Of a stretch of DNA of 64,000 nt, positions 25,086 through 35,284 are shown one piece after another (the first letter of the stretch is position 1; every line of letters begins with the position of its first letter). The DNA lies in NCBI RefSeq assembly GCF_009909615.1, contig NZ_WWNE01000005.1, positions 62,334 through 126,333 on the forward strand, read 5' to 3'. The notes below the pieces were generated by a model. It made no database searches and was not told the DNA's origin. It worked only from the letters and a program-made list of their open reading frames with translations. The stretch comes from Acidiluteibacter ferrifornacis. Its GTDB lineage: Bacteria > Bacteroidota > Bacteroidia > Flavobacteriales_E > Vicingaceae. A program made the translations under genes and the position numbers.

Positions 25086-26537
25086 TTACTGAACAATCAC
25101 TTTCTTACTCGTTGCTTTATCACCATCCATGTAATTGATGAAATAAATACCTTTTGAAAGGTTAGAAACATCCATCGTTTTTGATTCGTTTGATTTCAAA
25201 TCAAATGACAAAATTTGCTCACCTAACATATTGTACAAACTAACTTTTGATAAATTACTAGCAGTTGTATTCTTGATTGTCAAGTTACTAGTTGCAGGGT
25301 TTGGATAAGCAGTCAAAATATTTGCTTGAGCTACTGTTTCTTTCACTGATGTAATCACATTTAATGGAGATGAAAGTACCACTCCCAAAGATGGATCATC
25401 GTTCTTGTCAACAATTGTGCTATCGCTTCCAATTTGTGTCAATCTTCCCCAGTCGTTGTTTTGAGCATAAATAGAATCTGGGGTATTGTTGTAAAGATTA
25501 TATTCAATTCCGTTGTTAAAGTTGTCTTTTATTACATTCAGTCCTGGGCTATTTTTGGAAGGTCTCAAATCTCCCAAATTCGGAGACGCAGTATTTTGAA
25601 TGGTTACACCCCAAAGGTTTCCTGTAATTAAGTTGTCTGTAACAATTGCAGTGTTGGTGCTTGCTCCTGCAAAATTAATCCCACTACCACCTAGGTTCTC
25701 GTTTCCTTGAATCATGTTGTTGGTGATGGTGTTGCCTTTAATTAAACTAGTAATACCACCTGTCAACATTCCAATACCATATCTGTTGCTATCTATAAAG
25801 TTGTTTTCTATAACGACTTGAGCAGCGCCAATTGGTAAAAATGCAATACCACCTGCGTTCGTGTATTTACCAACGATGGTATTTCCAACTATAAAGATGG
25901 TGTCAGAACCTGTTGTTCCAAAGTTGATTTGAGATTTGTTACCGTTGTAAGTAACATTTCTTCTGATGTCATTATTCAAAATTCTTGGTGCTGAAGCAAT
26001 GTTTGCTCCTGAGCTAATAGCAGAACTTCTATTGTCATGAATTTTAGAATTCTGGATGATTGCATTACTTCTGAATAAGTTAATTGCTCCTCTAGTACCA
26101 TCAGCATTGTTTCTAATAATACAGCTGTCAATCAATGGAGAGGCATCATAGATAGCGATTCCACCACCAAACTCTATGATTGTTTTTCTGATAATACTAT
26201 TAGAAGAATCAATACGAATAGCCTCGTAGGTTAAGCCTTGAGTATTGGTAATTTTAATTGAATCAGATGGATTAAAAAAAGCAAAACCAGTGAGGTTAAG
26301 TTCTACTGCTCCACCCATTACAATGGTTTCATTTGTCAAAATTTCAAGCGTATCCGTTTTGGAGATTTTGACATCCTGATTGAATGTATAAACCGAAGCT
26401 GACTTGGTTACAGCACCACCGCTATTTGCAACTAAACTATCCAAATTGTATTTTTGACCAGTGTTAGGAGTTGAATACTGAGCTTTTAGCCCTAATGCAG
26501 CTGCCAAAAGCAACGAAATTGTAGTGATTTTCTTCAT
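25086..26537 (-). CDS. T9SS cargo with right-handed parallel beta-helix
   Basis: The 483-residue product has a signal peptide (MKKITTISLLLAAALGLKAQ). Residues about 110-330 form a pectate-lyase-like parallel beta-helix (IIRNNADGTRGAI, NNFIDSNRYGIGM, NTITNNMIQGNENLGGSG). The C-terminal 75 residues are a type A sorting domain (ILTAYPNPATSNLTIKN ... GIYFINYMDGD...KKVIVQ). It would be exported through the outer membrane by T9SS and attached to the surface. Catalytic residues cannot be assigned, so polysaccharide binding or lysis is only an inference. Confidence 0.88.
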   Translation of the reverse strand: MKKITTISLLLAAALGLKAQYSTPNTGQKYNLDSLVANSGGAVTKSASVYTFNQDVKISKTDTLEILTNETIVMGGAVELNLTGFAFFNPSDSIKITNTQGLTYEAIRIDSSNSIIRKTIIEFGGGIAIYDASPLIDSCIIRNNADGTRGAINLFRSNAIIQNSKIHDNRSSAISSGANIASAPRILNNDIRRNVTYNGNKSQINFGTTGSDTIFIVGNTIVGKYTNAGGIAFLPIGAAQVVIENNFIDSNRYGIGMLTGGITSLIKGNTITNNMIQGNENLGGSGINFAGASTNTAIVTDNLITGNLWGVTIQNTASPNLGDLRPSKNSPGLNVIKDNFNNGIEYNLYNNTPDSIYAQNNDWGRLTQIGSDSTIVDKNDDPSLGVVLSSPLNVITSVKETVAQANILTAYPNPATSNLTIKNTTASNLSKVSLYNMLGEQILSFDLKSNESKTMDVSNLSKGIYFINYMDGDKATSKKVIVQ

Positions 26538-26560
26538 AATTCTATGTTTTTTTTGGAGGG

Positions 26561-26568
26561 CAAAACTA
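26561..26568 (-). promoter_or_regulatory. -7 box of the T9SS beta-helix gene
   Basis: The minus strand reads TAGTTTTG (TAnnTTTG), 23 bp before the ATG. No -33 TTG is seen. Confidence 0.45.
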
Positions 26569-26628
26569 CCTTTCCTTTCTAAGTTTTACTCTATTTTTTT
26601 ACATTTTTAACGATTCAATGCAATTTGA

Positions 26629-26653
26629 TGTATGTACATTAAATGTATATACA
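26629..26653. promoter_or_regulatory. Putative MarR operator
   Basis: TGTATGTACAT-TAA-ATGTATATACA is an inverted repeat matching at 10 of 11 positions. It abuts the -7 box of the marR gene, where a bound dimer would block initiation. Confidence 0.6.
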
Positions 26654-26661
26654 TATATTTG
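26654..26661 (+). promoter_or_regulatory. -7 box of marR-nitroreductase operon
   Basis: TATATTTG (TAnnTTTG) lies directly after the operator-like palindrome and 19 bp before the ATG. The leader would be about 12 nt. Confidence 0.5.
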
Positions 26662-26680
26662 TAAAAAATAATTCAACAAG

Positions 26681-27130
26681 ATGAAAATAGAAGACGAAAT
26701 AAAACAGTCCAAGTTTGAAAGTGAGTTCCATAAGCTCACGATCAATGTGTTGTTTTCTGGCAAGTGGATTAATGATGTGATGAATCAATTTCATAAGCAA
26801 TTTGATATTAGTTCTCAGCAGTATAATGTCTTAAGGATTCTGAGAGGACAATATCCCAAGGCAGCAACTGTCAATCTGATTTCAGAACGAATGATTGATC
26901 GGATGTCCAATGTTTCTCGATTAATAGATAAGTTAGAAACAAAAGGGTTGGTAGAACGAAGTTCGTGTAAGAATGATAGGCGTCAAGTAGATATCAAAAT
27001 TACCAATGATGGGCTGCAATTGTTGAAGCAAATAGATGTCCAACAGGCTCAGATTATGGAAAAATTTAATCACTTAACCACAGAAGAAGCGATTCAGTTA
27101 AATAACTTATTAGATAAATTTAGAGGATAA
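26681..27130 (+). CDS. MarR-family transcriptional regulator
   Basis: The 149-residue product has a central winged helix: QYNVLRILRGQYPKAATVNL, MIDRMSNVSRLIDKLETKGL, and wing VERSSCKNDRRQVDIKITN. This is the MarR pattern with the DxRxxxxxLT-like wing. The stop codon overlaps the ATG of the nitroreductase gene (TAATG). A palindrome over its promoter suggests autoregulation, and the ligand may be a compound handled by the nitroreductase. One Cys in the wing could be redox-sensitive, but that is speculation. Confidence 0.92.
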   Translation: MKIEDEIKQSKFESEFHKLTINVLFSGKWINDVMNQFHKQFDISSQQYNVLRILRGQYPKAATVNLISERMIDRMSNVSRLIDKLETKGLVERSSCKNDRRQVDIKITNDGLQLLKQIDVQQAQIMEKFNHLTTEEAIQLNNLLDKFRG

Positions 27131-27681
27131 TGAATAACTTGATAGAGAAAAGATGGAGTCCACGTGCTTTCGAAGATAAAGCCATAGAAAAGGAGAAGTT
27201 AGACGAAATTTTTACTGCTGCAGGAACTGCGCCAAGTGCATTTAATGCACAACCTTGGAGGTTTATTGTTGGTAATAAATTCCAAAATAAGTCGGTATAC
27301 GAACAAATATTTTCCACACTAGCTCCCGCCAACAAGGTTTGGGCGGAGAATGCTCCCGTTTTAGTGCTAACCGTTTCAGAAATAGTTTCTTCTTATAATG
27401 GTAAGCTGAATTCAACTGCTGAATACGACTTAGGAGCCTCTACTGCATATTTGAGTCTTCAAGCACTAGAGTTGGATGTTTATGTTCATCAAATGTCTGG
27501 ATTTGATACCGCAATGGCGAGAGATATATTTAATATTCCAGAAGAGATGAAACCATTAAGCGTAATTGCATTGGGCTATTTAGGAGATAAAAATATATTA
27601 CCAGAAGCATTGGCTGAAAAGGAATCCTCCAAAAGAGTTAGAAAGTCTTTGAATGAAGTTGTTATGATAGATGGTTTTTAA
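27130..27681 (+). CDS. Nitroreductase family protein
   Basis: An FMN-dependent NAD(P)H oxidoreductase of 183 residues. KRWSPRAFEDKAI and GTAPSAFNAQPWRFIV are the FMN-binding N-terminal motifs, and LSVIALGYLGDK is the C-terminal one. Substrates may be nitro or quinone compounds; the exact one is unknown. Translational coupling to marR implies that MarR controls it. Confidence 0.92.
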   Translation: MNNLIEKRWSPRAFEDKAIEKEKLDEIFTAAGTAPSAFNAQPWRFIVGNKFQNKSVYEQIFSTLAPANKVWAENAPVLVLTVSEIVSSYNGKLNSTAEYDLGASTAYLSLQALELDVYVHQMSGFDTAMARDIFNIPEEMKPLSVIALGYLGDKNILPEALAEKESSKRVRKSLNEVVMIDGF

Positions 27682-27777
27682 CAATGGGTTAAAGTAATTC
27701 CAATTTCTTTTCAAATAAAGACTTTTTCTTATCTGTTTTTATAGGTAATTTCGCAGTTGAAAAAATGAGGCAGCCAT

Positions 27778-28836
27778 ATGGAGATTAAAGTAACAAAGGT
27801 AGAGCAGAGTAAGTTAGGAAGCGTAGATTTTGATAATCTTCAATTTGGTAGAACTTTTTCAGACCATATGTTTGTTGCCGAATTTGAAAATGGTGAATGG
27901 AAGAATTTTCAAATTAAACCATATTCGAATTTTTCAATAAGTCCTGCAAGTGCCGCTTTGCATTATGGACAGACTATTTTTGAAGGGTTGAAGGCTTATA
28001 GAAATAAAGCAGAAGAAGTGGTACTTTTTCGCCCTGAGTACAATTGCCAGAGACTCAACGATTCTGCAGCAAGAATGTGTATGGCTTCTATTCCTGAGGA
28101 AATCTTTATGGAAGGGTTACGTCAGTTACTTAAAATAGATCAAGAATGGGTTCCACGTAAACCTGGTTCGTCTTTATATATCCGACCATTCATGTTTGCT
28201 GATGAAGAATTTTTGGGTGTAAAGCCTTCTTCCAAATACAAATTCGTAATCATTACCTCACCTGCCTCCACTTATTATGCAGGTGCTGTGAAAGTGAAGG
28301 TAGAAAAGAAGTATGTAAGAGCAGCTGAAGGTGGTGTCGGAATGGCAAAAAATGGAGGGAATTATGCAGCTTCATTGTATCCTGCAAAATTAGCTCAAGA
28401 TCAAGGGTTTCACCAATTAGTTTGGACGGATTCTAAAACCCACGAGTACATCGAAGAAGCCGGAACTATGAATATTATGGCGGTGATCAATAATGTTATT
28501 ATTACGCCTTCTATCGAAAAGTTAACGGTATTAAAAGGTAAGACGAGAGATACTGTTTTGACTTTGGCTCGAGCATGGGGGCTTTCAGTGGAGGAGCGTC
28601 CAATAAGAGTTGAGGAGTTGAAGAATGCTCATGAAAATGGAACTTTAGAAGAAGTTTTTGGGGTTGGCACAGCAGCAACAGTAGCTCCAATTAGCTTAAT
28701 TTCCATCGACGATGTTTCCTATGATGTTCCACATCTTCAGGAAGGATTGTTCTCTCAAAAAGTTGCCCAGTATTTAACTGATTTAAGACTGGGGTTGGTT
28801 GAAGATGAGAATAATTGGATGCAGAAAGCCTTTTAA
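27778..28836 (+). CDS. ilvE: Branched-chain amino acid aminotransferase
   Basis: A PLP-dependent, type II BCAT of 352 residues, the usual length. The PLP lysine is in GMAKNGGNYAAS, and IRPFMFADEEFLGVKPS, EEAGTMNIM and TAATVAPIS are family blocks. It interconverts Leu, Ile and Val with their 2-oxo acids. It is apparently monocistronic, with no other branched-chain genes adjacent, and no terminator is visible downstream. Confidence 0.95.
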   Translation: MEIKVTKVEQSKLGSVDFDNLQFGRTFSDHMFVAEFENGEWKNFQIKPYSNFSISPASAALHYGQTIFEGLKAYRNKAEEVVLFRPEYNCQRLNDSAARMCMASIPEEIFMEGLRQLLKIDQEWVPRKPGSSLYIRPFMFADEEFLGVKPSSKYKFVIITSPASTYYAGAVKVKVEKKYVRAAEGGVGMAKNGGNYAASLYPAKLAQDQGFHQLVWTDSKTHEYIEEAGTMNIMAVINNVIITPSIEKLTVLKGKTRDTVLTLARAWGLSVEERPIRVEELKNAHENGTLEEVFGVGTAATVAPISLISIDDVSYDVPHLQEGLFSQKVAQYLTDLRLGLVEDENNWMQKAF

Positions 28837-28969
28837 GATCCTCCTATTTTTTTCAGATTCTTTTTTTCAAAATGGAGTTGTTAATAAATGACTCTACCAA
28901 GCCTCCGTTGATGGAAGATATTTAGGTATTTTTATCGTCAGTCCTATCTAATTTTCAGTAACAGAATTT

Positions 28970-30823
28970 ATGGCAGAAGAAGTAGAATACACGGAAGATA
29001 ATATACGATCGCTCGATTGGAAAGAACACATCCGAATGCGACCTGGTATGTATATCGGGAAGTTAGGTGATGGTTCTGCTTACGATGATGGTATTTATGT
29101 TTTGCTAAAAGAAGTGCTAGATAACTGTATCGATGAATTCGTTATGGGGAACGGTCGCACCATTGAAGTTTCTATAAAAGATAAAACGGTAAAAGTTAGA
29201 GATTACGGTAGGGGAGTTCCTTTGGGAAAAGTGGTCGATGTAGTTTCAAAAATCAATACAGGAGGGAAATACGACTCTAAGGCTTTTAAGAAATCTGTTG
29301 GATTGAACGGGGTTGGAACAAAAGCGGTGAACGCTTTATCTTCTTATTTTAGAATAGAGTCAAATCGGGACGATAAGACCAAAGCGGCAGAGTTTTCTAA
29401 AGGAGAACTGCTAATGGATGGGAAGATTGAGCCATCTACACGTAGAAAAGGGACAAAAGTTATCTTTACCCCTGACGAAGAGATATTCGCAGGATATAAG
29501 TTTAGAACCCAGTATATCGAAAGAATGCTTTGGAACTATGTCTATCTTAACAGAGGACTAACTATTCTGTTTAATGGAGAGAAATTCCATTCAGAACGTG
29601 GGTTGTATGACTTGTTGGAAAAGAATATGTCTGATGAGCCATTATATCCAATTATTCATTTGATGGAGGAAGACATAGAGGTAGCTATTACACATACTAG
29701 CTCATATGGAGAAGAGTATTATTCATTTGTCAACGGACAACATACCACACAAGGAGGAACGCACCAGCAAGCGTTTCGTGAAGCCTATGTCAAAACGATC
29801 CGTGAATTCTTTCAAAAGGATTACGATGCGGTAGACATTCGCTCCTCAATCGTAGCAGCAGTAGCTGTAAAAGTAATGGAGCCAGTCTTCGAATCACAGA
29901 CGAAAACAAAATTGGGTTCCAATGATGTAGGTCCCGATGGTCCAACAATGCGAACTTTTGTCAATGATTTTCTGAAAAAGTATTTAGATAACTTTTTGCA
30001 CAGAAACCCCGAAGTAGCAGAAGCACTTCAGCGAAAAATATTACAGTCAGAAAGAGAGCGAAAGGATCTTGCTGGCATTAAAAAATTGGCAAAGAAACGT
30101 GCCAAAGAGGTGAGTTTGCACAACAAGAAATTGAGAGATTGTAGAGTTCATTTCAACAAAGATAAAGATCGATCAGAAGAAACCACCCTATTTATCACGG
30201 AGGGAGACTCTGCTTCAGGATCCATTACGAAGGTAAGAGACGTAAATGTTCAAGCTGTTTTTAGTTTGAAAGGTAAACCGCTAAACTCTTATGGGCTGAC
30301 GAAGAAAATCGTTTATGAGAATGAAGAGTTTAACCTTCTTCAGGCGGCACTTAACATAGAGGATGGGTTGGAAAACTTGAGGTATAATAAGGTGGTGTTA
30401 GCAACTGATGCTGATGTAGATGGGATGCACATTCGATTATTGTTGATTACGTTTTTCTTACAGTTCTTTCCGGATTTAGTAAAAAATGGACACCTTTCTG
30501 TTCTTGCAACTCCTTTATTTAGAGTTCGTGATAAGAATAAAACTTTTTATTGTTACAGTGAAGAAGAAAAGCAATCTGCAATAGAACAATTAAAGGGTAA
30601 GGCGGAGATTACTCGATTTAAGGGGTTGGGGGAAATCTCTCCTGATGAGTTTAAAAATTTCATTGGAGAAGATATGCGATTGGAGCCAGTAGTGATTGGT
30701 AAAGGGAAGAGTGTAAATGAATTATTAGAATTCTACATGGGTAAAAATACGCCTCAAAGACAGGAATTTATAATAGAAAACTTAAAAGTGGAGCAAGACC
30801 TACTGAAGGATCTTGTAAACTAA
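28970..30823 (+). CDS. parE: DNA topoisomerase IV subunit B
   Basis: The ATPase subunit of a type IIA topoisomerase, 617 residues. The GHKL motifs are DNCIDEF and DYGRGVPLG, the ATP lid is [12 protein letters not shown], and the Toprim motifs are EGDSASGS and DADVDGMHI. It lacks the insertion of about 160 residues of proteobacterial GyrB. The adjacent A subunit lacks a GyrA box, so topo IV fits better than gyrase. It is followed by parC after 18 bp. Confidence 0.94.
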   Translation: MAEEVEYTEDNIRSLDWKEHIRMRPGMYIGKLGDGSAYDDGIYVLLKEVLDNCIDEFVMGNGRTIEVSIKDKTVKVRDYGRGVPLGKVVDVVSKINTGGKYDSKAFKKSVGLNGVGTKAVNALSSYFRIESNRDDKTKAAEFSKGELLMDGKIEPSTRRKGTKVIFTPDEEIFAGYKFRTQYIERMLWNYVYLNRGLTILFNGEKFHSERGLYDLLEKNMSDEPLYPIIHLMEEDIEVAITHTSSYGEEYYSFVNGQHTTQGGTHQQAFREAYVKTIREFFQKDYDAVDIRSSIVAAVAVKVMEPVFESQTKTKLGSNDVGPDGPTMRTFVNDFLKKYLDNFLHRNPEVAEALQRKILQSERERKDLAGIKKLAKKRAKEVSLHNKKLRDCRVHFNKDKDRSEETTLFITEGDSASGSITKVRDVNVQAVFSLKGKPLNSYGLTKKIVYENEEFNLLQAALNIEDGLENLRYNKVVLATDADVDGMHIRLLLITFFLQFFPDLVKNGHLSVLATPLFRVRDKNKTFYCYSEEEKQSAIEQLKGKAEITRFKGLGEISPDEFKNFIGEDMRLEPVVIGKGKSVNELLEFYMGKNTPQRQEFIIENLKVEQDLLKDLVN

Positions 30824-30841
30824 TTTTTTGATAGAAGAAGA

Positions 30842-33622
30842 ATGGCCGAAGACATAGACGATCCAATAGAGGAGAATAACGAAAACGAGGAAGAACAATT
30901 GGAGGCAACAGATAGCTCCGACTTAGGAAACGTAATCAACGTTTCTGGGATGTATAATGAATGGTTTCTCGACTATGCTTCCTATGTTATTCTAGAAAGG
31001 GCTGTACCTCATATCAATGACGGGTTAAAACCAGTTCAGAGGAGAATTTTACATTCTTTAAAGGAATTAGATGATGGACGTTACCACAAAGTGGCGAATG
31101 TTATCGGAAATACCATGAAATTTCACCCCCATGGTGATGCATCAATTGGTGATGCAATGGTGCAAATCGGGCAAAAAGATTTGTTGTTGGATTGTCAAGG
31201 GAACTGGGGGAATATTTTAACTGGAGACCGAGCAGCTGCTCCTAGATATATTGAGGTTAGATTATCCAAATTCGCATTGGATGTAGTTTTTAATGCTAAA
31301 ACAACAGAATGGGCTGCATCCTACGACAGTAGAGGCAAGGAGCCGGTCACCCTTCCTGTTAAATTTCCTTTGTTATTGGCTCAAGGAGTTGAGGGAATTG
31401 CGGTAGGATTGGCTTGTAAAATGTTGCCGCATAATTTTAATGAATTGATAGATTCTTCTATCGCCATTCTCAAAAACAAACCTTTTACTTTATTGCCTGA
31501 TTTTCAAACTGGAGGTGCAGCAGACTTCAGTAATTACAACGATGGAATTAGAGGCGGAAAAGTTAGAGTGAGAGCAAAAATTAGCCAAACTGAGAAAAAG
31601 AGTTTGGTGATTAGTGAAATACCTTTCGGTACCAATACCTCTAGCTTAATTGATTCTATCATTAAGGCAAATGACAAGGGAAAAATAAAAATCAAAAATA
31701 TTGAAGATAATACTTCAGAAAATGTAGAGATTAACATCTATCTTCCTTCAGGTGTGTCGCCAGACAAAACCATTGATGCTCTTTATGCTTTTACCGATTG
31801 TGAGGTATCTATATCGCCGAATAGCGGTGTGATAGAAAATAATAAACCAAAGTTCTTGGGAGTAACTGAGATTCTGAAAATTTCTACTAACCAGACGAAG
31901 AATTTACTTCAGATGGAGTTGGAAATTAGAAAGGGTGAATTACAAGAACAATGGCATTTCTCTTCTTTAGAAAAGATTTTTATTGAAAATAGAATCTACC
32001 GAGACATTGAAGAGCAAGAAACAATGGAGGGTATTATTAAAGCTGTTTACGACGGATTAGCTCCATTTACAAAACACCTGCTAAGAGCTGTGACAGATGA
32101 TGATGTAAACCGTTTGTTAGAAATCCGAATTAAAAGGATTTCAAAATTTGACAGTTTTAAAGCCGATGAACTGATTAAAAGAATTGAGGATGAAATAGAG
32201 GAGATTAATCATCATCTAGATAATTTAGTAGATTATACCATCGCCTATTTCAAGAGAATTAAGGAAAAATACGGAAAAGGGAGAGAGCGAAAAACGGAAA
32301 TAAAATCATTTGAAACGATTGATGCTACAAAAGTAGCAGTAGCCAATACCAAACTGTATGTTCAGCGGGCGGAAGGGTTTGTAGGTCATGGATTAAAGAA
32401 AAGTGATGCAGAGTTTGTAGCGGATTGCTCTGATATCGATGATATTATTGTTTTTCGCGAGGATGGTAAGATGATGGTGACAAAGATTAGTTCTAAAACA
32501 TTTGTAGGTAAGAATATTCTACACGTTGCTGTTTGGAAAAAGGGAGATAAAAGAACCATCTATAACCTAGTATATCAAGATGGAAGTACAGGTCCAGCAA
32601 TGATGAAGCGTTTTGCTGTTACGTCAATTACCCGAGATAAAGAATACGATTTGACAGCGGGTTCGCCTAAATCAAAAATTTTATATTTTTCTGCAAATCC
32701 GAATGGTGAAGCAGAAGTGGTTAACGTACAATTGCGACCAAGACCGAAATTGAAGAAGTTGAAATTTGATTTAGATTTCTCAGAACTAGCGATAAAAGGT
32801 CGATCAGCGAAAGGAAATACAGTTACAAAAAATATAGTCAGCAAAATCAAATTGAAAGAAGAAGGAGTTTCTACCTTAGGAGCCCGTAAAATTTGGTTTG
32901 ATGATACCGTGCAGCGATTAAATACCGAAGGTAGAGGAGAATTGCTTGGCGCATTTAAGGCAGAAGATAAGATTTTAACTGTTATGCAGTCAGGTACGCT
33001 TCGTTTAGTTGGTTTTAATGTCTCGAATCACTTTGAAGACGATCTTATTCTGATTGAAAAATGGAATCCTGAAAAGCCTCTAGCAGCCGTTTATTATGAT
33101 GGAGAAAAGAAAGATTATTTTGTAAAACGTTTCTTAGTAGAAGATACCGACAAAAAACAAACCTTTATAACAGAGCATTCTGATAGTCGATTGGAAATAG
33201 TTTCATCTGAAACACTTCCTGTCGTTTCAGTTTCTTTTAGAAAGGAAAAAGGGAAGGACGAGCGAGCGACTGAAATTATCAACTTAAATGAATTTATTGC
33301 TGTAAAAGGCTTTAAAGCTTTAGGAAATAAATTAACACCGCATTCAGTAAAGGCGATAGATATTGTTCCTGTGGAGGAAGCAAAAGCTATATTAGGTATA
33401 GAAGATGAACCTGAAGAGGAAGTAGTTGAAGAAGAAGTAGAAGGTGGTGAATCAAATGCGGCCAATCCTGAGGAAGGTTCTAAAGAATCAACGGAAGAAA
33501 CGATGTCTACAAATAAACTCACTGAACAAACTGAATCTCAAAAAGAGAAAAGTAGGCCACCTAAAAAGGGGAAAATTATTGACCCCAATGAGGATACTGA
33601 TAACCAAATAAGTTTGTTTTGA
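30842..33622 (+). CDS. parC: DNA topoisomerase IV subunit A
   Basis: The breakage-reunion subunit of 926 residues. The catalytic Tyr is in RAAAPRYIEVRL, DGLKPVQRRILHSL is the winged-helix/CAP region, and EGIAVGLACKMLPHN follows. Coiled-coil arms and a beta-pinwheel C-terminal domain come next. I find no QRRGGRG-type gyrase box, in favour of topo IV. The last 90 residues are highly acidic, then Lys-rich, and look disordered (EEEVVEEEVEGGE). The stop overlaps the next ATG (TGATG). Confidence 0.94.
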   Translation: MAEDIDDPIEENNENEEEQLEATDSSDLGNVINVSGMYNEWFLDYASYVILERAVPHINDGLKPVQRRILHSLKELDDGRYHKVANVIGNTMKFHPHGDASIGDAMVQIGQKDLLLDCQGNWGNILTGDRAAAPRYIEVRLSKFALDVVFNAKTTEWAASYDSRGKEPVTLPVKFPLLLAQGVEGIAVGLACKMLPHNFNELIDSSIAILKNKPFTLLPDFQTGGAADFSNYNDGIRGGKVRVRAKISQTEKKSLVISEIPFGTNTSSLIDSIIKANDKGKIKIKNIEDNTSENVEINIYLPSGVSPDKTIDALYAFTDCEVSISPNSGVIENNKPKFLGVTEILKISTNQTKNLLQMELEIRKGELQEQWHFSSLEKIFIENRIYRDIEEQETMEGIIKAVYDGLAPFTKHLLRAVTDDDVNRLLEIRIKRISKFDSFKADELIKRIEDEIEEINHHLDNLVDYTIAYFKRIKEKYGKGRERKTEIKSFETIDATKVAVANTKLYVQRAEGFVGHGLKKSDAEFVADCSDIDDIIVFREDGKMMVTKISSKTFVGKNILHVAVWKKGDKRTIYNLVYQDGSTGPAMMKRFAVTSITRDKEYDLTAGSPKSKILYFSANPNGEAEVVNVQLRPRPKLKKLKFDLDFSELAIKGRSAKGNTVTKNIVSKIKLKEEGVSTLGARKIWFDDTVQRLNTEGRGELLGAFKAEDKILTVMQSGTLRLVGFNVSNHFEDDLILIEKWNPEKPLAAVYYDGEKKDYFVKRFLVEDTDKKQTFITEHSDSRLEIVSSETLPVVSVSFRKEKGKDERATEIINLNEFIAVKGFKALGNKLTPHSVKAIDIVPVEEAKAILGIEDEPEEEVVEEEVEGGESNAANPEEGSKESTEETMSTNKLTEQTESQKEKSRPPKKGKIIDPNEDTDNQISLF

Positions 33623-34239
33623 TGAGTATTACGTTAATCATCATATTAGCCACGGGAATAGTTTCTGCCATTGCTTTCAAGAATCGAGAGTTGTTCCAGA
33701 AGCTAGAGTTTACCCCATACGTGGTGTTCCATCAAAAGGAGTACTTCCGATTTTTTACTCATGCTCTTTTGCATGCAGATTGGATGCATTTGCTGATTAA
33801 TATGTTGGTGTTATGGTTTTTTGGAGAAACTACAGAATACTATTTTCAAGCTTATTTAGGGGCAAAGGGAATATTTTATTTCATTCTACTTTATGTTGGT
33901 TCTGTCATATTTGCCTCTTTACCTACATTTAATAAACACAAAGAGAATTATACTTATCGAAGTGTTGGTGCTTCCGGAGCTGTGAGTGCTATAGTAATGA
34001 GTAGTGTTATTTTTAACCCATTAAACTCTATTTGTTTATATGGATTGATTTGTTTTCCAGGGATTATTTGGGCTATAATTTATTTAGTGTATTCCTTTCA
34101 AATGGCTAAAAAATCGTCTGACAATATCAACCACGATGCCCACTTTTGGGGTGCAGTATTTGGAATAGTTTTTACCATCGTCGCTATTCCATCAACGTTG
34201 ATGAATTTTATCAATCAGCTTTTATCTGTTTTTAGTTGA
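33622..34239 (+). CDS. Rhomboid family intramembrane serine protease
   Basis: A 205-residue protein with six predicted membrane helices. HALLHADWMHLLINMLVLW is the L1/TM2 motif, the catalytic Ser is in SVGASGAVSA, and the paired His is probably the one in DAHFWGAVFG. The ATG at 33622 overlaps the parC stop; a TTG one codon earlier is possible. It is co-transcribed with parEC and a class-IV aminotransferase. Substrate unknown. Two more rhomboids lie at 61034-62753. Confidence 0.9.
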   Translation: MSITLIIILATGIVSAIAFKNRELFQKLEFTPYVVFHQKEYFRFFTHALLHADWMHLLINMLVLWFFGETTEYYFQAYLGAKGIFYFILLYVGSVIFASLPTFNKHKENYTYRSVGASGAVSAIVMSSVIFNPLNSICLYGLICFPGIIWAIIYLVYSFQMAKKSSDNINHDAHFWGAVFGIVFTIVAIPSTLMNFINQLLSVFS

Positions 34240-34240
34240 G

Positions 34241-35065
34241 ATGTACATACTCTTAAATAACAAAGTGTTTGCCGATAATCAGACTAAATATTTAAATAAT
34301 CGTGGATTTAAGTATGGTGATGGAGGGTTTGAGACTATAAGGGTAATAAATGGAGAGCCGATGCATACCGACCTGCATTACAAAAGACTCATTAATACGA
34401 TGTCTATTTTAGATCTCCATCCCTCCAATGAATTTTCACCAGTTGTCTTTGAAGAAAGTCTAAAGAAGTGTATTGCTGTAAACGCTATAAAGGGAGGAGC
34501 TCGTATTCGTTATACCTACTTTAGGGCGGGAGGTGGAAAGTATGCACCTGAATCCAACGAGGTTGAAACTTATATAGAGATTGAACCTATTGAGAGTAAC
34601 CTATACGAATTGAATAAAAGGGGCCTTACTTGCGAAGTTTGTCCAACAGTGAGGTTAAATCATCATCAATTTTCTGAATACAAGACTTTAAATGCTTTAC
34701 CTTATGTAATGGCTTCTAAATATATGAAGCAAAAAGAATTAGATAATGTTTTATTGTTGAATGATAAAGACTGTATAGTGGAATTTGCCAATTCCAATAT
34801 TTTTTTAGTGAAAGGAAATTCCATCTTTACTCCCCCAGTTACCGAAGGATGCATTAACGGAGTGATGCGCAGAGTCATTATCGATTTTTTTAAAAAACAC
34901 CACTTTAAATTACATGAAGATCCTATTCATGTAAACGCTCTGCAACAAGCTGAAGAAGTATTTGCAAGCAATTCAATAAAAGGAATACAATGGGTAGGTG
35001 CTATTGGTGGAAAACGATTTCTTCATTCTAAAATTAAGGAGCTGTTTAGTCGTATCTATAATTGA
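34241..35065 (+). CDS. Class-IV aminotransferase (aminodeoxychorismate lyase-like)
   Basis: A PLP fold-type IV enzyme of 274 residues. NNRGFKYGDGGFETIRV is the N-terminal block, the PLP Lys is in SEYKTLNALPYVMA, and EFANSNIFLVKG and TEGCINGVMRRVI follow. The family includes 4-amino-4-deoxychorismate lyase (PabC, folate), D-amino-acid and branched-chain transaminases. A PabC-like role is the best guess by size and motif, but no pab genes are adjacent. It begins 1 nt after the rhomboid stop. Confidence 0.82.
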   Translation: MYILLNNKVFADNQTKYLNNRGFKYGDGGFETIRVINGEPMHTDLHYKRLINTMSILDLHPSNEFSPVVFEESLKKCIAVNAIKGGARIRYTYFRAGGGKYAPESNEVETYIEIEPIESNLYELNKRGLTCEVCPTVRLNHHQFSEYKTLNALPYVMASKYMKQKELDNVLLLNDKDCIVEFANSNIFLVKGNSIFTPPVTEGCINGVMRRVIIDFFKKHHFKLHEDPIHVNALQQAEEVFASNSIKGIQWVGAIGGKRFLHSKIKELFSRIYN

Positions 35066-35146
35066 CATTGAAAAGTTTATTTCAGAATGTTTGTTTAGAT
35101 ACATTTTAAGTTAATATTTCTTAATATTCTCAATGCTAAAAATTGC

Positions 35147-35154
35147 TATTTTTG
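35147..35154 (+). promoter_or_regulatory. Candidate -7 box of the giant T9SS gene
   Basis: TATTTTTG matches TAnnTTTG and lies 131 bp before the chosen ATG. No -33 TTG is seen. Confidence 0.35.
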
Positions 35155-35284
35155 CTACTTATTGTAGTAAAAATTAAACTTATCGTGCCAATATTACAAC
35201 TTATCGAAAAGGATAGTAAAAGTTGGTGCAATAGCTATTAATTTGCTCACTATTGACTATTTGACCACAACTAACTATATGTTT

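Noticed and set aside
27742-27760. TAATTTCG as ilvE promoter
   Set aside because: It differs from the consensus at one base and no -33 TTG is at the right spacing, so support is too thin to list.
28970-33622. Calling the topoisomerase pair gyrB/gyrA
   Set aside because: The A subunit has no QRRGGRG-type gyrase box and the two genes lie together as in Bacteroidota parE-parC operons.
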